From NCBI RefSeq assembly GCF_014333425.1, contig NZ_JACRYT010000004.1, positions 62,001-126,000 on the forward strand: a stretch of DNA of 64,000 nucleotides. Direction: 5' to 3'. Made by a program: the position numbers and the translations under genes. Shown one piece after another: positions 12,212 through 20,364 of this stretch. Positions within the stretch are counted from its first letter, which is position 1. Each line of letters begins with the position of its first letter. The notes beneath the pieces are model-generated. The model was not told the DNA's origin. It saw only the letters and a program-made list of their open reading frames with translations, and searched no databases. The DNA comes from Zhenpiania hominis (lineage in GTDB: Bacteria > Bacillota > Clostridia > Peptostreptococcales > Anaerovoracaceae).

Positions 12212-13192
12212 ATGAAAATTACGATGGCCCATGGGAGCGGAGGACGTACCTCGGCGGAACTCATGGAATCAGTTTTTGGAAAACATTTTAAAAATCCCAT
12301 TCTCGATAAAATGGAGGACGCGGCAGTCCTGGAACTTCACGGAAAGGCAGCTTTCAGCACGGACTCTTTTGTGGTGACACCCCTGGTGTTTAAAGGCGGC
12401 GACATTGGGAAGCTGTGTGTCTGCGGAACGGTTAACGATCTGCTGATGATGGGGGCCGAACCGAAGTACCTGACCTGCGGCTTTATTATGGAAGAGGGGC
12501 TGGATATCGATCTTCTCGACCAAATCGTCCGCTCAATGGCGGCGCAGGCGCGGGAAGCGGGAGTCCTTATCGCGGCGGGGGATACAAAAGTAGTCGAAGG
12601 AAGCGGAGGTCTCTATATCAATACCACCGGAATCGGCCTGATTCCCGAAGGCAGAGATGTAAGCGCCGCAAACTGCAGGGCAGGCGATAAAATTCTTTTG
12701 TCCGGAAATCTGGGGGATCATCACGCCTGTATCCTCAGCGCCCGTATGGAAATTGACAACGAAATTCACAGTGACTGCGGATGCCTGAAGGATATCACCG
12801 AGGCGCTTTTCGGCGCGGGAATCGAAGTGCGCACGATGCGGGACGTAACAAGGGGCGGATTGGGAACGATCCTCAATGAAATCGCGGATACTTCCCGCTG
12901 CAGGATCGAGCTTTCGGAAGAATCCATACCGGTCAGCGATGAAGTACGCGGATTTGCGGATATTCTGGGACTGGATCCGCTGTATATGGGAAATGAAGGA
13001 AAAATGGTCGCTGTCGTACCTGCGGCGCAGGCGGAAAAAGCGCTGGAGCTTATGCGCGGGACGGAACATGGAAAGGACGCGGCGATCATAGGAGAGATAA
13101 AAGAAGGGAATGGAACTTTCCTTACAACAAGGCTGGGCGCGAGCCGCGTGCTGGACGTGCTTTACGGTGAAGGCCTGCCGCGCATCTGCTGA
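12212..13192 (+). CDS. hypE: Hydrogenase maturation protein HypE
   Basis: HypE is an ATP-dependent dehydratase that converts the carbamoyl group on its C-terminal cysteine to thiocyanate. It belongs to the PurM/AIR-synthase fold. Family marks are HGSGGRTS at the start, FSTDSFVVTP, and the obligatory terminal PRIC, where the last residue is the modified cysteine. ATG 12212 is chosen over TTG 12200 because GGAGG precedes it by 7 bases. It is the last gene of the operon. A GC hairpin (13178-13199) without a U-tail spans its end, only 9 bases from the convergent GntR gene. Confidence 0.95.
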   Translation: MKITMAHGSGGRTSAELMESVFGKHFKNPILDKMEDAAVLELHGKAAFSTDSFVVTPLVFKGGDIGKLCVCGTVNDLLMMGAEPKYLTCGFIMEEGLDIDLLDQIVRSMAAQAREAGVLIAAGDTKVVEGSGGLYINTTGIGLIPEGRDVSAANCRAGDKILLSGNLGDHHACILSARMEIDNEIHSDCGCLKDITEALFGAGIEVRTMRDVTRGGLGTILNEIADTSRCRIELSEESIPVSDEVRGFADILGLDPLYMGNEGKMVAVVPAAQAEKALELMRGTEHGKDAAIIGEIKEGNGTFLTTRLGASRVLDVLYGEGLPRIC

Positions 13193-13201
13193 CGCGCGGG
13201 G

Positions 13202-13852
13202 CTATTCGGTAACTTCCGTGCAGGCCAGTTCCGGATTCCAGTGGGTTTCCTGAAGATATTTCAGCAGCCCGCTGGAATCTTTTTTGTAAAACAAGTCCAG
13301 AATCACACGATGCTCGGAATTGGTCGTACGCAGAACTTCTTTATCTTCGCTGTCTGTAGAAAGGGCGTATGTTTTGGAAACAAATTTGTTTTTCAGCTGT
13401 GACAGTACGCCGATGAGAACGTCATTTCCACATTCCTGCAGATAAATGCCGTGAAAGATTTCCTGCTGTTTGTAGTACATTTCATAATTGCCGGAATTGA
13501 TGGCGAGCTCCATACTGTCAATGTAAAAGGCCATATCCTTCAAGTGCTTTTCCGTAAGTTTCGGACAGGCAAGCTGCGCGGCCAGGCCGTCCAGTACGCC
13601 GATCACTTCATAAAGCTGGCGGGCCTCGGTCTCTTTCATCTGCTTGATGATAAATCCTTTTCTGGGAACGTTTTCTAAAACGCCTTCGCTGGAAAGCTGG
13701 ATCAGAGCTTCCCGAACCGGCGTGCGGCTGATACTCAGCTCCCGGCAGATTTCATTCTCGTTGATTTTTTCGCCGGGAACCAGTTCTTCCTTGGAAATTT
13801 GTTCCGCGATATACTGATAGACATGATCCTTTAATGATAAAAATTTATACAT
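13202..13852 (-). CDS. GntR-family regulator, FadR (FCD) subfamily
   Basis: This 216-residue repressor-type protein has an N-terminal winged helix (ENEICRELSISRTPVREALIQL, then GFII) and a C-terminal all-helical FCD ligand domain. The metal-type residues of FCD proteins are probably in IDSMELAIN, EIFHGIYL and NSEHRVIL. It is divergent from the DDAH-type gene across 135 bases that contain a 16-bp perfect palindrome over the target promoter. I infer that it controls the adjacent amidinohydrolase and permease genes in response to an amino acid-like ligand. Confidence 0.88.
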   Translation of the reverse strand: MYKFLSLKDHVYQYIAEQISKEELVPGEKINENEICRELSISRTPVREALIQLSSEGVLENVPRKGFIIKQMKETEARQLYEVIGVLDGLAAQLACPKLTEKHLKDMAFYIDSMELAINSGNYEMYYKQQEIFHGIYLQECGNDVLIGVLSQLKNKFVSKTYALSTDSEDKEVLRTTNSEHRVILDLFYKKDSSGLLKYLQETHWNPELACTEVTE

Positions 13853-13914
13853 AGATTCGAACCTCTTTACGAATAGTAAGATTATGATATCATTAAATCA
13901 GTGGAAAGGCAATG

Positions 13915-13943
13915 TTGACAGAATATAAAATATAATATATTAT
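13915..13943 (+). promoter_or_regulatory. Promoter of the DDAH-type gene
   Basis: TTGACA at 13915-13920 and TATTAT at 13938-13943 are 17 bases apart. The -10 lies inside the palindrome at 13930-13945. Confidence 0.8.
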
Positions 13944-13945
13944 AT
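13930..13945. promoter_or_regulatory. Candidate GntR operator (perfect 16-bp palindrome)
   Basis: ATATAATATATTATAT is its own reverse complement and covers the -10 region of the amidinohydrolase promoter. Because it is pure A/T, chance palindromy is possible, but its position suits repression by the divergent GntR protein. Confidence 0.5.
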
Positions 13946-13987
13946 ATTTAATAATATTCAGGAAACCGAAGAGGGAGGTAATCGACA

Positions 13988-14758
13988 ATGTTCAAAAATG
14001 TAATCGTAAGAAGACCGTGCAAAGCTATGGTAGACGGAATCACATCTGCCCCGGAACTTGGAAAGCCCGATTATGAACTGGCGCTGAAACAGCATGATGA
14101 CTATATCGCGGCTCTGAAAAAGTGCGGCGTGGAAGTAACGGTTCTGGAAGCGGACGAACGCTATCCGGATTCCTGCTTTGTGGAAGATCCGGCAGTTATC
14201 ACAAGAAAATGCGCAATCATTACAAATCCGGGAGCTCCGTCCAGAAACGGAGAAAAGGATGAAATTATCGGCGCCGTAAGAAAATTCTTCCCGGAAGACA
14301 AGATCGAATATATCAAGGCTCCGGGAACGTTAGAAGGCGGCGACGTTATGATGGTGGGTGACCATTTCTATGTGGGGCGTTCCGCGAGAACCAATGAAGA
14401 GGGCATCAAACAGTTTATCGCGATTCTGGAAAAGCACGGACTCAGCGGCTCCGAAGTTCCTCTTGAAAAAGTGCTTCATCTGAAGACCGGAGTAAACTAC
14501 ATTGAGAACAATAACATGCTGGTATCCGGTGAATTTATTGATAAGCCGGATTTCGCGAAATACAATAAAATTGTAATTCCGGAAGAGGAAGCATATGCTG
14601 CCAACTGTATCTGGGTAAACGACAAAGTAATTGTACCGGAAGGATATCCGGCTGTAGAGAAGGCAGTAAAAGACGCGGGATATGAAGTTCTGCTGGTAGA
14701 TACTTCCGAATACAGAAAGCTGGACGGTGGACTGAGCTGCCTGTCGCTGCGTTTCTAA
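13988..14758 (+). CDS. Dimethylarginine dimethylaminohydrolase (DDAH)-type amidinohydrolase
   Basis: DDAH cleaves N-methylated arginines to citrulline plus methylamine or dimethylamine. The protein has 256 residues, the normal size, within the pentein (guanidine-modifying) superfamily. Visible catalytic pieces are CFVEDPAVI (acidic residue binding the guanidine), GTLEGGDV, the His in LHLKTGVNYI, and the nucleophile Cys near the C-terminus in GGLSCLSLRF. An arginine deiminase-like or agmatine-type specificity cannot be excluded. GGGAGG lies 8 bases before the ATG. Neighbours (GntR regulator, basic amino acid permease) support arginine or methylarginine catabolism. Confidence 0.87.
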   Translation: MFKNVIVRRPCKAMVDGITSAPELGKPDYELALKQHDDYIAALKKCGVEVTVLEADERYPDSCFVEDPAVITRKCAIITNPGAPSRNGEKDEIIGAVRKFFPEDKIEYIKAPGTLEGGDVMMVGDHFYVGRSARTNEEGIKQFIAILEKHGLSGSEVPLEKVLHLKTGVNYIENNNMLVSGEFIDKPDFAKYNKIVIPEEEAYAANCIWVNDKVIVPEGYPAVEKAVKDAGYEVLLVDTSEYRKLDGGLSCLSLRF

Positions 14759-14780
14759 GAGACAAGCAAGAAGAGCCAAA

Positions 14781-14815
14781 AACCTGTATCCTTAGAACAT
14801 GGATACGGGTTTTTC
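14781..14815 (+). terminator. Rho-independent terminator after the DDAH-type gene
   Basis: An 11-bp stem with one G-U pair (14781-14791 with 14801-14811) is followed by a run of T. It separates the amidinohydrolase from the permease transcription unit. Confidence 0.85.
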
Positions 14816-14863
14816 CTTTTTTTGTGTGTTTTGTGTATAATTTATCCAAAGATGAGGAAAATA

Positions 14864-14892
14864 TTGACAGGTAACTGCCTGTCGAATATAAT
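14864..14892 (+). promoter_or_regulatory. Consensus promoter of the permease gene
   Basis: Perfect TTGACA (14864-14869) and perfect TATAAT (14887-14892) with a 17-base spacer. A promoter this strong normally needs a repressor; see the inverted repeat within it. Confidence 0.9.
14866..14883. promoter_or_regulatory. Inverted repeat (operator candidate) in the permease promoter
   Basis: GACAGG and CCTGTC are perfect inverted arms with a 6-base centre. They overlap the -35 and most of the spacer. The binding protein is unknown. Confidence 0.55.
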
Positions 14893-15009
14893 GAAACTGT
14901 CAGAGTGAAAGAGCGGCTTTAAAAGCGTCCGGCCCTTGTCGTTTTGCGGCTCTCAACTGACAGGCAATTATACCTTTATTAAATGAATAAAAGAAGGACG
15001 TGAATTATT
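14893..15009 (+). promoter_or_regulatory. Structured 5' leader of the permease gene
   Basis: After the expected start site the RNA can fold by pairing CTGTCAG (14897-14903) with CTGACAG (14957-14963), enclosing AGAGC / GCTCT (14910-14914 with 14949-14953) and a small GCTT/AAGC hairpin. It does not match a riboswitch class I know. It may be an unrecognised cis-regulator or simply a stable leader. Confidence 0.35.
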
Positions 15010-16455
15010 ATGGAAAATCCAAAAGAAAAGGGGCTCGGCACGCTGAGGCTGACCATGTTCGGTATCGGGCTGATTCTGGCCAGCGGCGCTTTTGCGATTC
15101 CCGGAGATTTCGCGGCTGCGGGGGCGTATCCTCTGGCATCGCTGATTGGATGGGGAATTACCGGCGTCGGAATGCTTTCCTTGTGTCTTTGTTATTTCCG
15201 GCTCAGTATTGTAAAACCGCAGCTTACTAGCGGGCTTTACACTTACGCGAGAGAAGGGTTTGGCGAGTTTATCGGGTTTTGTTCTGCCTGGGGGTACTGG
15301 ATCAGCGCGATTCTGGCGCAGATTTCTTTCCTTACAATGCTGTTTTCCTCACTGGGGCATTTCTTCCCCGGTGCCTTTGGAGCCGGAAACAATTTAACCT
15401 CAATCGTTACAGCTTCTGTAATTGTATGGGTGCTGGCCTTCCTCATTTCAAGAGGAATCAATCAGGCTGTGACGATTAATGTTATCGTGGTACTGGCAAA
15501 ACTGCTGCCTATTTTGGTACTGCTGGTGGCGATTATCTTCGCGAGAGCCTTTGACCCCGATGTGTTTATGGCAAACTTTACCGGAGAGGGTTCCGGTATG
15601 ACGCTGATAGAACAGGTAAAGGGAACCACCTTTATCACCGTATGGATCTTCATCGGGATTGAAGGAGCGGTTGTAATTTCTCAGCGAGCGAAGACGACAA
15701 AGGACGCGGGAAGAGCGACCGTAATCTGCTTTCTGTGCATGCTGGCGCTGTATATGATGATATCCGTGCTGAGCATGGGTGTGCTTCCAACGGAAGAACT
15801 GGCGGAGCTTTCGACTCCTTCTATGGCTGGAGTGCTGGAAGCGGTTGTCGGCAGCTGGGGCGCGACCCTGGTGAACGTAGCGGTGATCATATCCATAGCG
15901 GGCGCGCTGTTTACCTATACGATTTTATGCGTGGACAGCGCTTACGCGCCGGCGTCAAAGGGGTGTTTTCCGAAGTTTTTCGCTAGAGTAAACGAGCGGG
16001 GGACCCCGGTTACCTCACTGCTGCTGTCAACGGTTGTAATTCAGATCTTTCTGATCATTATTTATTTTAATGATTCTACTTATCAGATCTGTTACTCTCT
16101 TTCCACCAGTATGATTATGTTCCCGTATTTCCTGTCCGGGCTGTATTGCCTGAAAATTACCTTCAAGGGTGAAACGCTGGAGGGACTCAGCGGCGGCGCG
16201 AAGGCAGGAACATGGATCATCGCCGTTATCGGCGCGGTATACGGAGCGTGGATGCTTTACGCCAGCGGCTGGCAGGCGGTATTATCTTCCGCGGTGCTGT
16301 TTGGACCGGGAATTTTGCTTTATGCCTATACACAAAGGCAGAAAGCAGAGAAAATTTTTCCAAGAGTGGTTGATACAGTTGCAGTTGTTGTGGTTGTCGT
16401 TGCGTTTGTTCTGTCAATCATGTTCATGGCAAACGGTACGATTCAGATGTTTTAG
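15010..16455 (+). CDS. APC-superfamily amino acid permease, arginine/ornithine antiporter-like
   Basis: This 481-residue integral membrane protein has about 12 predicted membrane helices. The N-terminal signature RLTMFGIGLILASGAFAIPG is typical of the basic amino acid/polyamine antiporter branch of the APC superfamily (ArcD/LysI/YdgI-like). IEGAVVISQRAK in the middle is another family mark. The ATG lacks a strong ribosome site (AGAAGGACGTG, 8 bases upstream). It lies 250 bases after the DDAH-type gene under its own promoter. Arginine, methylarginine or ornithine/citrulline exchange is likely, but specificity is inference. Confidence 0.85.
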   Translation: MENPKEKGLGTLRLTMFGIGLILASGAFAIPGDFAAAGAYPLASLIGWGITGVGMLSLCLCYFRLSIVKPQLTSGLYTYAREGFGEFIGFCSAWGYWISAILAQISFLTMLFSSLGHFFPGAFGAGNNLTSIVTASVIVWVLAFLISRGINQAVTINVIVVLAKLLPILVLLVAIIFARAFDPDVFMANFTGEGSGMTLIEQVKGTTFITVWIFIGIEGAVVISQRAKTTKDAGRATVICFLCMLALYMMISVLSMGVLPTEELAELSTPSMAGVLEAVVGSWGATLVNVAVIISIAGALFTYTILCVDSAYAPASKGCFPKFFARVNERGTPVTSLLLSTVVIQIFLIIIYFNDSTYQICYSLSTSMIMFPYFLSGLYCLKITFKGETLEGLSGGAKAGTWIIAVIGAVYGAWMLYASGWQAVLSSAVLFGPGILLYAYTQRQKAEKIFPRVVDTVAVVVVVVAFVLSIMFMANGTIQMF

Positions 16456-16488
16456 AAATTAAAGTTCATGAACTATGGGGCCGGACAG

Positions 16489-16530
16489 CCGGAACTGAAA
16501 GCATGCTTTTTTCGGTTCCGGTTTCTTTTT
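16489..16530 (+). terminator. Rho-independent terminator of the permease gene
   Basis: A 12-bp stem with one G-U pair (16489-16500 with 16510-16521) is followed by TTTCTTTTT. Confidence 0.88.
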
Positions 16531-16540
16531 GAACAGACAC

Positions 16541-16569
16541 TTGCCGGACGGGTCGGTACCCCATATAAT
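16541..16569 (+). promoter_or_regulatory. Promoter of the pRiA4b-like gene
   Basis: TTGCCG (16541-16546) and perfect TATAAT (16564-16569) with a 17-base spacer. Confidence 0.75.
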
Positions 16570-16605
16570 AAATGCAGCAAGGGAAGAGAAAAGAGGTAAA
16601 ACCAT

Positions 16606-18255
16606 ATGTACGCATATCAAATCAAAATTTCGCTGGAAGATGTTGTCCCACAGGTCTGGAGAAGAGCGATTATTCCGGGAGGAATCTCTTTCTCCCGAAT
16701 GGCGGCAATGTTGAACGATATTATGGGCTGGTCGGGCACCCATCTTTACGCGCTGGTAACATCTTCAGGGTTTCATGTGTCCGGAGCGCCCGAGGGAGCT
16801 GAGGAAGAACCGGATGATTTTGTCCTTGAAGAGCAGGGAATGACCGGAGGCGGGCAGGAAATTGATGAGGTCTTTTGTAACAACAAAGACTTTCTTTATA
16901 TTTATGATCTGGGAGATAGCTGGGAGCACAGGGTGGAAATTGAAAAAAGAGAAGCAGCGAAGGAAGTTTATCCGCGGATTCTTATGGGAGAAGGGAGCTG
17001 TCCGCCGGAGGATTGCGGCGGAGCGGCGGTTTTTATGGAACTGATGGAGCGCCCTTCGGATGTGGAGCAGGAACTTGCGGACATGTACAGGGAAGAAATG
17101 GAGCCATTTGATCTGGAAAGAACCAATGAATTTCTTAAGGCAGTTTATGGAGGAGAGGCGTTTTCGAAACTGCCGGAAGCGCTCTGCGATGGAGATCTGG
17201 ATATTCTGTCAGTGGATCCGAAGCTGCTGCCAAATCTATCGGAATCTCTGATGTCTTACCGGGCGGCGGATCTGAAAGCGCTGTGGAAAAAATGGGAGAT
17301 GAAAGGCTACAGCGGCTTGCGGAAGCAGGAACTTGCGGATAGGCTGGCAGAAGTTCTGACTGATCCGGACACTATGAGCGGGAAGCTTTGCGCGATTCGG
17401 GAAGAATCGCTCGCGTTCTTTGAAACCCTTCAGGAGAACCCCGTGTATGCTTTTGAGTTGACCCGGGAGGCGCACGCGCAGGCCGGTCTTTTTATGGAAA
17501 AGGGATATGTTTTCCTTACAGAAGAGCTTATTTTCTTTGTTCCAAAAGAAATTAAAGAATGTTACAGACGGATGAATCGAGCGGTGTTTGAAGAAAAGCG
17601 GCGGCGGGCCCGCCGGATTCTGGATTACTGTATGGCGGCAGTCAACCTGTACGGCATTGTTGAGATAGACAAATTGATTGAAATTTTTAATGGTCAGAAT
17701 GAAACCCCGCTGGAGAAGGGGGAGCTGTTCGCGGTGCTGGCTCTGCAGGAGGATGAAGAAGAGCGATGCGTAGTGTGCGGTCTGGCGTATCTTTGCGACA
17801 GCGCGATTCAGTGGGATATCTTCGACGCTATTTTGCAGGAGCAGATGGGGAAACCCTATTACGTACCGCGGCAGGAAGCGTTTCTGCGCTACGCGGATCC
17901 GGACTATTGTGAAAAGCCGTTGGCATGGAAGGCAGTGGAGCGCTTTTTCAAAAAAGAAATGCGATTAAAGGATTTTGACGCGGAATTTTTGTGCCATGAA
18001 CTGCAGATGATTGTCCATGTGGGTGGAGATCCCGATACGGTTTTCGAAACTCTTGGAGAGTTTCAGGTGCCGGAACCGACGGAAAGGCAGATGATACAGA
18101 TGGCGGATCTTCTGATGGACGCGTGGAACTGTACCAGAATGGTGACAAACCGCGGGTTTACCCCCAATGAAATGAAAGGTATGGAAAGTTCGGGAACAGA
18201 AGGCGGAGAGATCCCGGACAACATCATTCCTTTTCCGGGACAGCAGAAGGAATAA
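16606..18255 (+). CDS. Plasmid pRiA4b ORF-3-like protein with long C-terminal region
   Basis: The first 180 residues match the pRiA4b ORF-3 / IS1096 TnpR-like fold seen in many chromosomal proteins of unknown function (YQIKISLEDVVPQVWRR at the start, then FLYIYDLGDSWEHRVEIEK). A short helical stretch near residues 220-250 (DLKALWKKWEMKGYSGLRKQ) resembles a SAP/Rho-N-type nucleic acid-binding motif. The last 280 residues are unrecognised, rich in charged residues, with CVVCG near residue 385. It is a single-gene unit between strong signals. The name does not imply mobility; no transposon ends are visible. Confidence 0.75.
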   Translation: MYAYQIKISLEDVVPQVWRRAIIPGGISFSRMAAMLNDIMGWSGTHLYALVTSSGFHVSGAPEGAEEEPDDFVLEEQGMTGGGQEIDEVFCNNKDFLYIYDLGDSWEHRVEIEKREAAKEVYPRILMGEGSCPPEDCGGAAVFMELMERPSDVEQELADMYREEMEPFDLERTNEFLKAVYGGEAFSKLPEALCDGDLDILSVDPKLLPNLSESLMSYRAADLKALWKKWEMKGYSGLRKQELADRLAEVLTDPDTMSGKLCAIREESLAFFETLQENPVYAFELTREAHAQAGLFMEKGYVFLTEELIFFVPKEIKECYRRMNRAVFEEKRRRARRILDYCMAAVNLYGIVEIDKLIEIFNGQNETPLEKGELFAVLALQEDEEERCVVCGLAYLCDSAIQWDIFDAILQEQMGKPYYVPRQEAFLRYADPDYCEKPLAWKAVERFFKKEMRLKDFDAEFLCHELQMIVHVGGDPDTVFETLGEFQVPEPTERQMIQMADLLMDAWNCTRMVTNRGFTPNEMKGMESSGTEGGEIPDNIIPFPGQQKE

Positions 18256-18298
18256 TTCTTTCTGATTTTACAGATTTCGATCAATTGCTCTTTTCCTA

Positions 18299-18327
18299 TT
18301 GACGAGAAAAATCCCTTGTGATATAAT
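18299..18327 (+). promoter_or_regulatory. Promoter of the pyr operon
   Basis: TTGACG (18299-18304) and TATAAT (18322-18327), spacer 17. Only about 35 bases separate the expected start site from pyrC, too few for a PyrR-type attenuator. Confidence 0.85.
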
Positions 18328-18369
18328 ATCGAAGATTTAGGCTGAAAACGGAAATGGAAAGGAGCAGGG

Positions 18370-19629
18370 ATGAAAACCTTACTGAAAAACGGGCACATTT
18401 TCACGGAAAAGGGATTTGAAAAAAGAGACGTTTTTGTAGTTGACGATCGTCTATCCTTTTCTGATTTTTCTACATATGATGAAAGCATCGACTGTGATTC
18501 TTTCCTTTTAATTCCAGGTTTTACCGATGTACATGTACACTTCCGGGAACCTGGTTTTTTTTATAAGGAAACGATCAAAACCGGAACTCAGGCGGCGGCC
18601 AGGGGCGGCTATACGGCGGTCTGCACCATGCCGAATCTGGACCCGGCGCCATCCAGTCTGGAGGCTCTGGAAAAACAGCTGGAGATTATCCGGCGGGACG
18701 CGGTTGTAAAAGTCTATCCCTACGGGACGATTACGAAAGAGCAGAACGGCAGGAGCGAACTTTCAGACATGGAAGCCATGAAGGACTTTGTCATCGCCTA
18801 TTCGGATGACGGAAAGGGTGTGCAGACGGCGGAGCGGATGGAAGAAGCCATGAGGAAGGCAAAAGCTCTGGGCAAAATCATTGTCGCTCACTGCGAGGAT
18901 GAAAGCCTGCTGGAAGGAGGGTACATCCACAAAGGCGCTTACGCCGCGGCTCACGGACATAAAGGAATCTGTTCGGAAAGCGAATGGAAGCAGGTGGAGC
19001 GGGACCTGGATCTCTGTAAAAAGACCGGCGCGCGCTATCATGTATGTCACATTTCCACAAAGGAAACGGTAGCGCTGGTTCGACAGGCCAAGGAGGACGG
19101 TCTGCCGGTTACCTGTGAGACCGCGCCCCATTATCTGATTCTGTGCGAGGATGATCTGCGGGAGGACGGACGTTTCAAAATGAATCCGCCGCTGCGGTCT
19201 TCCGCGGATAAAGCGGCGCTGATTGAGGGAATTCAGGATGGAACCATCGACATGATCGCTACGGATCACGCTCCCCACAGCGAGGAAGAAAAGAGCCGGG
19301 GACTGGCGGACAGCGCCTTCGGCATTGTGGGCCTGGAAACCGCGTTTCCGGTACTGTACACCTTCCTCGTAAAAAAAGGCATTCTTTCACTGGAAACGTT
19401 AATTGAGCGGATGGCCATCGCTCCCCGCCGGGTATTTGGCATAGAAGGCGGATATCTGAAAGAGGGACAGATCGCGGATCTGGCAGTATTGGATCTGAAA
19501 GCCTCCGGAAATGTTCAGCCGGATCGGTTCCTTTCAAAGGGGCGCAGCACACCTTTCGCGGGACTGGAGGTTCAGGGAGAAAACGTGATGACCTTTGTAA
19601 ATGGAAAACAGGTATACAGCAGGAGATAA
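18370..19629 (+). CDS. pyrC: Dihydroorotase
   Basis: This enzyme cyclises carbamoyl aspartate to dihydroorotate in UMP synthesis. The 419-residue length and motifs fit the class I bacterial type: zinc ligands in DVHVHFREPG, YSDDGKGVQ (Asp at the position of a bridging ligand), VAHCED, YHVCHISTKE, and the catalytic Asp in ATDHAPHS. GGAGC precedes the ATG by 6 bases. It is the first gene of a seven-gene operon, 3 bases before pyrK. Confidence 0.97.
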   Translation: MKTLLKNGHIFTEKGFEKRDVFVVDDRLSFSDFSTYDESIDCDSFLLIPGFTDVHVHFREPGFFYKETIKTGTQAAARGGYTAVCTMPNLDPAPSSLEALEKQLEIIRRDAVVKVYPYGTITKEQNGRSELSDMEAMKDFVIAYSDDGKGVQTAERMEEAMRKAKALGKIIVAHCEDESLLEGGYIHKGAYAAAHGHKGICSESEWKQVERDLDLCKKTGARYHVCHISTKETVALVRQAKEDGLPVTCETAPHYLILCEDDLREDGRFKMNPPLRSSADKAALIEGIQDGTIDMIATDHAPHSEEEKSRGLADSAFGIVGLETAFPVLYTFLVKKGILSLETLIERMAIAPRRVFGIEGGYLKEGQIADLAVLDLKASGNVQPDRFLSKGRSTPFAGLEVQGENVMTFVNGKQVYSRR

Positions 19630-19632
19630 GCA

Positions 19633-20364
19633 ATGAAAAGGAACAAGTATACAATAATCGAAAACCGGCCGCTGACCCGGGAAGTTTATGAAATGAAACT
19701 CGGCGGAGATACATCGGAAATTTCCGCGCCCGGACAGTTTGTGAATATCAAACTGGACGGCTTTTATCTGAGAAGGCCCATTTCCATCTGCGACTGGAAG
19801 GACGGGGAACTTACGATTCTTTATAAAGTTGTCGGACAGGGAACAAAAGCCATGGCGGAGATGAAAGAAGGCGGCGTGCTGGATCTTCTTTGCCCCCTTG
19901 GAAACGGTTATGATCTGGATAAGATCGCCCAGGCTTCGGATACGCCGCTGCTTGCGGGAGGCGGCGTGGGAATCCCGCCTATGTACGGCCTGGCGAAATC
20001 GTTGCTGGCCAGAGGGCTGCGGCCGCAGGTTGTTCTGGGATTTAACACGAAGGACGAGATCTTTTATGAAGAGGAATTTCGGGCTCTGGGACTTGCGGTA
20101 ACCGTAATGACGGCAGACGGAAGCTATGGGAAACAGGGCTTTGTGACGGACGGCTTTGACGCTGCGGATTATGCCTGCGCCTGTGGACCGGAGCCTATGC
20201 TGAAGGCGGTATGGGAGAAGGCCGAGGACGGACAGTTCAGCTTTGAGGCCAGAATGGCCTGCGGCTTTGGCGGCTGTATGGGCTGCAGCTGCAAGACAAA
20301 ATACGGAAGCAAACGGATCTGCAAAGATGGTCCGGTTCTGGAAAGAGGGGAAATCCTGTGGTAG
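19633..20364 (+). CDS. pyrK: Dihydroorotate dehydrogenase B, electron transfer subunit
   Basis: PyrK carries FAD and a [2Fe-2S] cluster and passes electrons from dihydroorotate to NAD. The FAD-binding motif RRPISICDW is near residue 50, the nucleotide-binding GGGVGIPP is near residue 117, and the cluster ligands lie in CGFGGCMGCSCK plus a later Cys in KRICKDG. The 243 residues are normal. It overlaps the GTG start of pyrD by 7 bases, so the two subunits are translationally coupled. Confidence 0.97.
   Translation: MKRNKYTIIENRPLTREVYEMKLGGDTSEISAPGQFVNIKLDGFYLRRPISICDWKDGELTILYKVVGQGTKAMAEMKEGGVLDLLCPLGNGYDLDKIAQASDTPLLAGGGVGIPPMYGLAKSLLARGLRPQVVLGFNTKDEIFYEEEFRALGLAVTVMTADGSYGKQGFVTDGFDAADYACACGPEPMLKAVWEKAEDGQFSFEARMACGFGGCMGCSCKTKYGSKRICKDGPVLERGEILW

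Noticed and set aside
14893-15009. Guanidine (ykkC) or lysine riboswitch before the permease
   Set aside because: The leader is too short for a lysine riboswitch and lacks the conserved blocks of guanidine riboswitches as I know them.
16606-18255. Plasmid or transposon insertion suggested by the pRiA4b/IS1096-like domain
   Set aside because: No terminal repeats, transposase or target duplication is visible, and base use matches the neighbours.
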